Shown: piece by piece, positions 31,221 to 36,832 of the stretch
How positions within the stretch are numbered: position 1 is the stretch's first letter
Layout of the letters: the number at the start of each line of letters is the position of its first letter
Source: JAWLHA01 sp041690535
Lineage (GTDB): Bacteria; Pseudomonadota; Gammaproteobacteria; Thiohalomonadales; Thiohalomonadaceae
Length of the DNA: 36,832 nucleotides
Direction of reading: 5' to 3'
Assembly (NCBI GenBank): GCA_041690535.1
Contig: JAWLHA010000046.1
Location: 1 to 36,832 of the forward strand
Made by a program: the position numbers and the translations under genes
Notes under the pieces: model-generated
What the model saw: the letters and a program-made list of their open reading frames with translations, nothing else
The model's database searches: none
What the model was told of the DNA's origin: nothing

Positions 31221-32596
31221 GTGGCAGTATCCGCGCGTGTTTCCGCGGTGGGGCGCAGGCGCTGGAAGTAGTCGTCCTTGGCGCGGCTGACCACGCCCGC
31301 CAGCAGCACGAGGGCCAACAGGTTGGGCAGGGCCATGAGCAGGTTGGTGATATCGGCGATGTTCCACACCAGTTGCAGGGGGACGGCGGCGCCAAACACC
31401 ACCAGCACCGTATAGATGACACGGTAGGGCATCACTGCCCGCTCGCCGAAGAGGAAGTGGGCGCAGCGGTCGCCGTAGTAGGACCAGGCGATGATGGTGG
31501 AGAAGGCGAACAGGGTCAGCCCGGTGCCGACCACATAGGCACCGCCGCTGCCGAGGGTCTGGCTGAAGGCGTAGGCCGTGAGCGCGGCTCCCACCGCATC
31601 GTCGGGGCGGCTCAGGTGGGCGCCGGTGATGACGATCACCAGCCCGGTCATGGTGCAGATCACCAAGGTGTCCACGAACGGCTCCATCATGGCCACCAAC
31701 CCCTCCCGCACCGGCTCGCCGGTGCGCGCCGCCGCATGGGCAATGGGGGAGGAGCCGAGCCCCGCTTCGTTGGAGAAGAGCCCGCGGGCCACCCCCCAAC
31801 GGATCGCCTCCCCCACCAGGGCGCCGCCCGCGGCCCAGGGGTTCAGCGCGTGATTGAGGATGGTGGCGAAGGCGGCGGGGATCGCGTCCAGGTGGTTGAA
31901 CAGGACGATGAGCGCGGCGGAGACGTAGAGCATGGCCATAAAGGGCACGATGGTGCTGGCCACCTTGGCAATGCGCTGCACCCCGCCGAGGATCACCAGT
32001 CCCACCAGCATGGCCAGGCCCCCTCCGACCATCCACCCTGCCGTGCGCAGCTCGGGCCAGATGAAGGCCAGCCCGTCCACCACGGAGTTGGCCTGCACCA
32101 TGTTGCCGATGCCGAAGGAGGCGATGAGGGCGAAGCTGGCGAACATCACCGCCGTGCGCTTCATGTGCAACCCGTGGAGGAGGGTGTACATGGGCCCCCC
32201 GGCGATGCGCCCGTCCGCCCCCACCTCGCGGAACTTCAGCGCCAGGGTGCATTCGGCGAACTTGGTGCCCATGCCCACGAAGGCGGTCACCCACATCCAG
32301 AACAGGGCGCCCGGGCCGCCGAGGGAGATGGCGGTGGCCACCCCCGCAATGTTGCCGGTGCCCACGGTCGCCGAAAGGGCGGTGGAGAGCGCCTGGAAGT
32401 GGGAGACCTCGCCGACATCGGCAGGACGATTGTATTTGCCGCCCACCAGTTCCACGGCGTGGCGGAAACCGCGCAGCTGCACGAAGCGAAACCGCAGGGT
32501 CAGGTAGATGCCCACCCCGAGCAGGAGCACCAAGGTCAGGGCATTGCCCCAGAGCAGGCCGGAAATGCGGCCGGTCAATTCGGTCAAGTAGTCCAT
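31217..32596 (-). CDS. AgcS-family alanine/glycine:sodium symporter
   Basis: A 459-residue inner-membrane transporter with about eleven hydrophobic segments. AgcS signatures are clear: SHFQALSTALSATVGTGNIAGVATAISLGGPGALFWMW (about 65-102), FAECTLALKFRE, GGPMYTL, GLFSNEAGLGSSPIAHAAA (about 279-297) and DRCAHFLFGERAV. It imports alanine, glycine or related amino acids with Na+ or H+. The stop codon TAG is formed by the terminal CTAG of a family B element, so the last residues (TADTAT-like tail) directly precede the insertion. ATG 32596 lies back to back with ampD. Confidence 0.9.
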   Translation of the reverse strand: MDYLTELTGRISGLLWGNALTLVLLLGVGIYLTLRFRFVQLRGFRHAVELVGGKYNRPADVGEVSHFQALSTALSATVGTGNIAGVATAISLGGPGALFWMWVTAFVGMGTKFAECTLALKFREVGADGRIAGGPMYTLLHGLHMKRTAVMFASFALIASFGIGNMVQANSVVDGLAFIWPELRTAGWMVGGGLAMLVGLVILGGVQRIAKVASTIVPFMAMLYVSAALIVLFNHLDAIPAAFATILNHALNPWAAGGALVGEAIRWGVARGLFSNEAGLGSSPIAHAAARTGEPVREGLVAMMEPFVDTLVICTMTGLVIVITGAHLSRPDDAVGAALTAYAFSQTLGSGGAYVVGTGLTLFAFSTIIAWSYYGDRCAHFLFGERAVMPYRVIYTVLVVFGAAVPLQLVWNIADITNLLMALPNLLALVLLAGVVSRAKDDYFQRLRPTAETRADTAT

Positions 32597-32752
32597 CGGC
32601 CAAGATTAAAGACAAATGCCCGAAGAGAAAAGCCGCAGCAAGTCGAGGGGTAAATCTCCTGCGCCGCACCCGCGGGCCCGTGCATGTGATATGGTTAGCC
32701 ACCCTCGGACCCGTTTCGGTGCGTTGAGAGCCCATTGCAGAGTATCGGCCCC

Positions 32753-33322
32753 ATGATCACGCGTGTGGACCCCGCCACCGGTTTGCTGGAGGGGGCGCGC
32801 CAGCTGCCTTCGCCCAACTGCGACGAACGTCCCGAGGGGACCGCCATCGAGCTCATCGTGATCCACGGCATCAGCCTGCCGCCCGGGGAGTTCGGCGGGC
32901 CGTGGATCGATCACCTCTTCACCAACTCTCTTGACCCCGACGCCCACCCCTATTTTCGCCAGATCCACTCGTTGCGGGTCTCGGCCCACCTGCTGATCCG
33001 GCGCGACGGAGCGCCGGTGCAGTATGTGCCGTTCCACCGTCGCGCCTGGCACGCCGGGATCTCCTGCTGGGGGGGACGCGAGCGCTGCAATGATTTCGCC
33101 ATCGGCATCGAGTTGGAGGGGAGCGATGAGACCCCTTACACCCCGGCGCAGTACCGCGCGCTGGCCGAGGTCATCAAGGCACTGTGGGCCACCTACCCGG
33201 GCCTGACTCCCGCAGCCTTGGCCGGTCACTCGGACGTGGCCCCCGGACGCAAAACCGATCCCGGTCCCGCATTCGATTGGCAACGCCTGTTGGCCGCCCT
33301 CGACGGCGCCACCACCACGTGA
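32753..33322 (+). CDS. ampD: 1,6-anhydro-N-acetylmuramyl-L-alanine amidase AmpD
   Basis: A 189-residue cytosolic zinc amidase that removes the peptide from anhydro-muropeptides during cell-wall recycling. Zinc ligands His38 (VIHGIS), His159 (LAGHSDVAPGRKTDPG) and Asp169, and catalytic Glu120 (GIELEG), all occur at spacing matching known AmpD. ATG 32753 is used; a TTG 18 bp upstream is possible. A weak extended -10 (TGATATGGT, 32687-32695) precedes it. It is followed by ampE, though a short MITE now separates them by 132 bp. Confidence 0.93.
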   Translation: MITRVDPATGLLEGARQLPSPNCDERPEGTAIELIVIHGISLPPGEFGGPWIDHLFTNSLDPDAHPYFRQIHSLRVSAHLLIRRDGAPVQYVPFHRRAWHAGISCWGGRERCNDFAIGIELEGSDETPYTPAQYRALAEVIKALWATYPGLTPAALAGHSDVAPGRKTDPGPAFDWQRLLAALDGATTT

Positions 33323-33329
33323 GCCGCGC

Positions 33330-33403
33330 CGGGTAAACGCATCGTTACCCAAGGAGTTACATCGCTCACAGCACGGCCGTGACGTAAGTATGCGTTCACC
33401 CTG
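33330..33403. mobile_element. Family A MITE, internally deleted (74 bp)
   Basis: Left end GGGTAAACGCATCGTTACCC joins directly to right-end sequence TTACATCGCTCACAGCACGG and finishes GTTCACCCTG. The whole interior is missing. It lies between ampD and ampE and may affect their co-transcription. Confidence 0.85.
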
Positions 33404-33454
33404 CTGGACCGCACGACTTGAAACTTCCCCGCGCAGACCGGAAACTACCGCCCC

Positions 33455-34306
33455 ATGTCGCTAATCACCATCCTCATCGGCCTCTTCATGGAGCGCTTCC
33501 TCGGTTCGCTCGAGGAGTTCCGTCGCTTCGACTGGTTTTACCGCTTCGCCGACTGGCTGCGTCGGCGCCTGCCCTCGGGATCCTCGGGCTGGGACGCCTC
33601 TGCTGCGCTGCTGGCGCTGCTGCTTCCGGCCCTGGCCACGGGCTGGCTTTTCGACGCGCTGCGTGATTTCTGGGGCTTTGCGGCTTTCCTCTTCGCCCTG
33701 GCCATGTTGCTCTACAGCATCGGGCCGCGGGATCTGGAGGCGGAGACGGAAGCCTTCCTCGACGCCTATGAGCGCGGTGACCACGAGTCGGCCTGTCATC
33801 ACGCCGAAGATCTCCTGCGTGCGGGCGTCCCGGACAGCAGCGAGGCGTTGGGGCGGCGCATCGCCGAGGAGGTTCTGGTGGAGGCCCACGAGCGGCTGCT
33901 CGGGGTGATCTTCTGGTTTGTCCTGCTCGGGCCCATGGGGGCGATCCTCTACCGCCTTGCCGTGTTGCTGCGCGGGCGGGAGCGAAAGGGAGGGAGTGGC
34001 TTCTGGGCCGCCGCCGACGCCATTCACTACCTGCTCGCCTGGTTGCCCATCCGCCTTACGGCCCTCGGCTATGCGGTTGCCGGCAGCTTTGTCGATGCGG
34101 TACAGCGTTGGCGCGTTCAGGCCGGGCGCCATCTGGATCTGAACCGTGGGGTGCTCACGGCAACAGGCCTCGGGGCACTCGGGCTGGACGAAACCATCGA
34201 AACGCCCTCTCAAGAGGTTCGCGCCGCCCTTGATCTGGTGCGTCGCGCCGTGGCCGCGTGGCTGGTGGTGCTGGCGCTGCTCACCTTGGCCGGCTGGGGT
34301 GGGTGA
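33455..34306 (+). CDS. ampE: AmpE-like inner-membrane protein
   Basis: A 283-residue membrane protein of the AmpE/CobD-CbiB superfamily. Several hydrophobic segments are visible (about 46-67, 72-88, 146-170 and the C-terminal end). The N-terminus MSLITILIGLFMERFLGSLEEFRRFDWFYRF and the FWFVLLGPMGAILYRL block are typical of AmpE. AmpE accompanies AmpD in cell-wall/beta-lactam signalling in enterics; its precise activity is unsettled. The ribosome site is weak. It follows ampD after a MITE and precedes cobU by 34 bp, so transcriptional linkage with cob is likely. Confidence 0.87.
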   Translation: MSLITILIGLFMERFLGSLEEFRRFDWFYRFADWLRRRLPSGSSGWDASAALLALLLPALATGWLFDALRDFWGFAAFLFALAMLLYSIGPRDLEAETEAFLDAYERGDHESACHHAEDLLRAGVPDSSEALGRRIAEEVLVEAHERLLGVIFWFVLLGPMGAILYRLAVLLRGRERKGGSGFWAAADAIHYLLAWLPIRLTALGYAVAGSFVDAVQRWRVQAGRHLDLNRGVLTATGLGALGLDETIETPSQEVRAALDLVRRAVAAWLVVLALLTLAGWGG

Positions 34307-34340
34307 TCCCCTCCTGCCCCCCTCGGTCCTTCGCTCTCCT

Positions 34341-34868
34341 ATGAAGGAACTCATTCTCGGAGGTGCCCGTTCCGGGAAGAGCGGGTATGCGGAGCAGCGG
34401 GCGATCGCCTCGGGGCGGAGGGTCTTCTATATTGCGACGGCCGAATGCGGCGATGCCGAGATGGCCGAGCGCATCGCCCACCACTGCGCCCGCCGCCCCC
34501 CGGAGTGGCGGACCATCGAAGAGCCCCTGGCACTGGCCGCAGCATTGCGGCAGGCGGCAGCGGAGGACCGCTGCGTGGTGGTCGATTGTCTGACCCTGTG
34601 GTTGTCCAATCTGCTGGGCGCGGGCGATGAACGCCTGGTCGCCGAGCGCGAAGCGCTGCTCGCCACGCTGCCCACGCTGCCTGGGGAGATCCTGCTGGTC
34701 AGCAATGAGGTGGGTCTCGGGATCGTCCCGGCCAACCCGCTGGCCCGCCGCTTTCGTGATGAGGCCGGGTGGCTCAATCAAGCGGTGGCCCAAGCCTGTG
34801 AACGGGTGGTTTTTGTGGCCGCAGGACTGCCGCTCATCATGAAAAGGCCGGCGCCCGACGCGGGCTGA
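34341..34868 (+). CDS. cobU: Adenosylcobinamide kinase/guanylyltransferase CobU
   Basis: A 175-residue bifunctional enzyme of the cobalamin nucleotide-loop pathway: it phosphorylates adenosylcobinamide, then transfers GMP. P-loop GGARSGKS lies at 7-14. The RIAHHCARRPPEWRTIEEP block contains His47/His48, the region of the guanylylated His. VVDCLTLWLSNLL and SNEVGLGIVP complete the family pattern. ATG 34341 follows ampE closely. No cobalamin riboswitch was recognised upstream. Confidence 0.94.
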   Translation: MKELILGGARSGKSGYAEQRAIASGRRVFYIATAECGDAEMAERIAHHCARRPPEWRTIEEPLALAAALRQAAAEDRCVVVDCLTLWLSNLLGAGDERLVAEREALLATLPTLPGEILLVSNEVGLGIVPANPLARRFRDEAGWLNQAVAQACERVVFVAAGLPLIMKRPAPDAG

Positions 34869-34904
34869 TTCCTTGAGTGCGCCAACCGACAATTGGTTCG
34901 ATCA

Positions 34905-35528
34905 ATGTCGAAGACTGCCGAGTACACTACCACCACCATCGATCTGATCCGCCATGGAGAGCCCGTGGGGGGGAAAAGGTATCGGGGCCAGACGGACGAT
35001 CCCCTTAGTGAAAAGGGGTGGCGCCAGATGCGGGAGGCCGTGGGTGATCGCTGTCCTTGGGACGCGATCATCAGCTCGCCCCTCATCCGCTGTGCCGCCT
35101 TCGCCGGCGAAGTGGCGGCGCGGCACGGTCGGTCGCTGCGGCTCGATGCGCGCCTGAAGGAGATTGGTTTCGGGGCGTGGGAGGGCCGGACCGCGGAGGA
35201 GTTGATGGCCGAGGAGCCGGACATCCTCATGCGTTTCTGGAGCGATCCCCTCAACAACACGCCCCCGCAGGCGGAAACCCTCACCGCCTTTCGGGATCGG
35301 GTCATCGCTGCCTGGGACGATCTCCTGGAGCAGTATGCGGGCCAGCACCTCCTGGTGGTCGGCCACGCCGGTGTGATCCGCATGATCGTGCGCCACGTGC
35401 TCGACATGCCGCTCGATCGCATGTTCCGCATCCAGGTGGGCAATGCCGCCATCACCCGCATCCAGGTGGACGGAGAGGGGGCCGAGGCGTTGCCGCGGCT
35501 GGTCTATCATGGGGGGCTCAGTTGCTAG
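34905..35528 (+). CDS. cobC: Alpha-ribazole phosphatase CobC (histidine phosphatase family)
   Basis: A 207-residue histidine-phosphatase-superfamily protein. The phosphate-accepting RHG motif is in DLIRHGEP (residues 13-20) and the second catalytic His is in VVGHAGVIRM. FGAWEGRTAEEL carries the expected Glu. The genomic place between cobU and cobS supports the cobalamin role (removal of phosphate from alpha-ribazole 5'-phosphate or adenosylcobalamin 5'-phosphate). ATG 34905 is preferred; a TTG 12 bp upstream is possible. The TAG stop is part of a CTAGTGA heptad beginning the repeat cluster before cobS. Confidence 0.9.
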   Translation: MSKTAEYTTTTIDLIRHGEPVGGKRYRGQTDDPLSEKGWRQMREAVGDRCPWDAIISSPLIRCAAFAGEVAARHGRSLRLDARLKEIGFGAWEGRTAEELMAEEPDILMRFWSDPLNNTPPQAETLTAFRDRVIAAWDDLLEQYAGQHLLVVGHAGVIRMIVRHVLDMPLDRMFRIQVGNAAITRIQVDGEGAEALPRLVYHGGLSC

Positions 35529-35531
35529 TGA

Positions 35532-35716
35532 CTAGAGCACCGAACAGGTAAACCGAAAGATCGCCAATCGCAGCGTGCCGCAGGTGGCGGGGGCAGCGAA
35601 CCGGGGTAGGGTGGATAAGCGCAGCGCATCCACCAATTCGACGCCGCACGGTGGATGCGCTGCGCTTATCCACCCTACATGTTGGGCGCGTCGGATTTAT
35701 CTGTTCGGTGCTCTAG
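35532..35716. mobile_element. Family B palindromic element, full copy (185 bp)
   Basis: CTAG-bounded terminal repeats, left flank, a perfect 29-bp core palindrome with 15-nt loop, then right flank. Heptads CTAGTGA (35525-35531) and CTAGTGG/CGAGTGG (35713-35726) abut it on both sides. This indicates insertion at a CTAG inside a heptad array with CTAG either as the target duplication or as the element tip. Confidence 0.9.
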
Positions 35717-35729
35717 TGGCGAGTGGCTA

Positions 35730-35919
35730 GGGACGCGCTGATTGATTCGTCATGCCGCGGAGGCTGATTAGTTCATCATGCCCGCGAGGTAGTTCATCAT
35801 GCCCGCGAAGGCGGGCATCCAGTGCCTTGATTTCTCTGGGCCCCCACCGAAGCCTGCCCTCGAAGGCCTTAGTTCGGGGGGCAGGAGCTGCGAAAGCGGA
35901 ATTAAATCAGGCGGTTCCC
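35730..35919. mobile_element. Family C element with REP-like hairpin (about 190 bp)
   Basis: Imperfect inverted ends: GGGACGCGCTGATTGATTC at the left, and the complement of GAATTAAATCAGGCGGTTCC at the right. The interior has repeated CATCATGCCCGCGAGG-type units and the palindrome ATGCCCGCGAAGGCGGGCAT (35799-35818). It is flanked by TGGCTA and TGGCCA, a possible imperfect 6-bp duplication. No gene inside. Related partial copies lie near 12709-12745 and 15545-15645. Confidence 0.65.
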
Positions 35920-35960
35920 TGGCCAATAGCCACTAGCACTTGTCAACTAGCAACTAATCA
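35920..35960. repeat. Short heptad array before cobS
   Basis: About six seven-base units (ACTAGCA type) continue the array interrupted by the family B and C elements, ending 8 bp before the cobS ATG. Confidence 0.75.
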
Positions 35961-35968
35961 CCGCCCCC

Positions 35969-36712
35969 ATGCCCGTCGCCTTTCGCCTTGCCCTGCAGTT
36001 CCTCACCCGGTTTCCGGTGCGTTCACCCGCGCACATCGGGCCGGAGGAGTTGGGACGTTCCCTGCTCTACTATCCACTGGTGGGATTGCTGCTGGGGGGG
36101 CTGCTGCTGGGGGCGGCGAAGCTCTTCGCTCCGGCGGATCCCCTGGTCGTGGCGGCGGTCGTCCTCGTCATTTGGGTGGCCATCTCGGGAGGGCTGCACC
36201 TGGATGGACTGGCTGATACGGCCGATGCGTGGGTTGGCGGACGGGGGGATCGGGAGCGTACCTTGCGGATCATGAAGGATCCCTGTTCCGGGCCGCTGGG
36301 GGTGGCCGCCGTGGTGCTTGTATTGCTGCTGAAGTTCGCCGCGATTGCCGCACTGTTGCGCAGCGCTTCATGGGCGCCGCTCCTGCTCGCGCCAATGCTC
36401 GGGCGCGCTGCCGTTCCGCTGCTGTTCCTCTCCACTCCCTACGTCCGGCGGGGCGGGTTGGGGGAGGCGATGGCATCGCACCTCCCCCGCCAGCAGGCGG
36501 GGAGGGTGGTGATGTTGAGCGCCGTCGTGGTCCTGTTGCTGGTGGGGGTATCCAACGCCCTGCTCATGTTGGGCGCGCTCGCCGGCGCGCTGTTTCTCTG
36601 GCGTGCCTGGTTGCTGTCCACGCTGGAGGGGACCACCGGTGACACAGCGGGGGCGCTGGTGGAGGTGATCGAAGCGCTGGCACTGCTGTGCGGGGTCATG
36701 CTGGGCGTGTGA
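35969..36712 (+). CDS. cobS: Adenosylcobinamide-GDP ribazoletransferase CobS
   Basis: A 247-residue polytopic inner-membrane enzyme. It joins adenosylcobinamide-GDP to alpha-ribazole(-phosphate) in the last steps of cobalamin synthesis. Conserved: GGLHLDGLADTADAWVGG (about 74-91), RERTLRIMKDPCSGPLG (about 94-110), a central GRAAVPLL, and GDTAGALVEVIEALALL near the C-terminus, with five to seven hydrophobic segments. It lies 440 bp from cobC because of inserted repeats, so it may no longer share the cobU-cobC transcript. Heptads extend almost to its ribosome site, and no strong Shine-Dalgarno is seen. Confidence 0.93.
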   Translation: MPVAFRLALQFLTRFPVRSPAHIGPEELGRSLLYYPLVGLLLGGLLLGAAKLFAPADPLVVAAVVLVIWVAISGGLHLDGLADTADAWVGGRGDRERTLRIMKDPCSGPLGVAAVVLVLLLKFAAIAALLRSASWAPLLLAPMLGRAAVPLLFLSTPYVRRGGLGEAMASHLPRQQAGRVVMLSAVVVLLLVGVSNALLMLGALAGALFLWRAWLLSTLEGTTGDTAGALVEVIEALALLCGVMLGV

Positions 36713-36734
36713 GCGTTGCCGGCAGATGAGCCGG

Positions 36735-36832
36735 CGGGGTGAACGCATACTCACCCAAGAGCGACGTAAGTCCTTGAAAGCAGGTCGTCGGCCGCATGGA
36801 TTGGTGCAAGGACGCACTTATGCCGCGGGAGG
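36735..36832. mobile_element. Family A MITE, left part (cut by window edge)
   Basis: It starts CGGGGTGAACGCATACTCAC, then GACGTAAGTCCTTGAAAGCA and the interior GGATTGGTGCAAGGACGCA, in the same orientation as 18531. The right end lies beyond the window. Confidence 0.85.

Noticed and set aside
34307..34340. Cobalamin riboswitch before cobU, or TPP riboswitch before thiO
   Set aside because: Leaders are too short (34 bp before cobU) and no conserved boxes were seen; regulation must lie elsewhere if present.

Overview
This 36.8 kb window is GC-rich chromosomal DNA from a gammaproteobacterium. A sulfur-oxidiser or Chromatiales-like lineage is plausible but not proven. The evidence is the gene content and synteny: type IV pilus minor-pilin operons beside thiO (as beside fimT/fimU in Pseudomonas aeruginosa), a nearby nadC, ampD-ampE, cobalamin genes cobU/cobC/cobS, an AgcS transporter, a CHASE2 cyclase and a large c-di-GMP protein. 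Coding density is high and most genes have good Shine-Dalgarno sequences.

Layout. (1) 1-12,514, minus strand: two complete tandem copies of a six-gene minor-pilin/adhesin operon, each pilE-fimT-pilV-pilW-pilX-pilY1, separated by one clear terminator at about 6,505-6,532. The second cluster in transcription order ends with a pilY1 whose stop codon abuts an array of roughly 35 seven-base repeats (99-404). (2) 12,860-15,542, plus strand: thiO (FAD amine oxidase), an atypical Fur-family regulator with an HHH motif, tRNA-Thr(CGU) with promoter and terminator, and a FitAB/VapBC-type toxin-antitoxin pair with a visible operator. (3) 15,654-18,404: an LDH-like malate dehydrogenase (minus), an EcsC-family protein (plus) and a 54-residue membrane or secreted peptide (minus). 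(4) 18,863-21,460: a CBS(4)-PAS-GGDEF-EAL protein whose GGDEF looks active and whose EAL looks catalytically damaged. (5) 26,300-21,499, minus: a compact operon of CHASE2 adenylate/guanylate cyclase, SH3 protein, M48 metalloprotease and FadL/OmpP1-type outer-membrane protein. (6) nadC, an FKBP isomerase and an unrecognised 821-residue lipoprotein with a perfect CRP-type site upstream. (7) 31,217-36,712: an AgcS amino-acid/sodium symporter (minus), then ampD, ampE, cobU, cobC and cobS (plus).

The most striking feature is the density of non-coding repeats between genes. Family A is a MITE of about 265 bp with CAGGGTAAAC ends, one copy having a perfect 9-bp target duplication; there are six full or partial copies. 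Family B is a palindromic element of about 185 bp bounded by CTAG, with two full copies, one half copy and one bare core. Family C is an element carrying a REP-like hairpin. The fourth type is arrays of seven-base units rich in ACTAGCA/CTAGTGA/ACGACCA. Families B and C lie inside heptad arrays, notably in the 440-bp gap between cobC and cobS. Several repeats begin exactly at gene stop codons: pilY1, agcS and cobC. This looks like an insertion landing-pad arrangement and is the best candidate for something undescribed.

Functionally the window mixes surface and motility machinery (two possible pilus tips), second-messenger signalling (a likely diguanylate cyclase, a nucleotide cyclase and a CRP-type site), envelope maintenance (M48, SH3, FKBP, ampD/E) and cofactor metabolism (thiO, nadC, cob). 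All functions are read from sequence motifs only; no database search was run.
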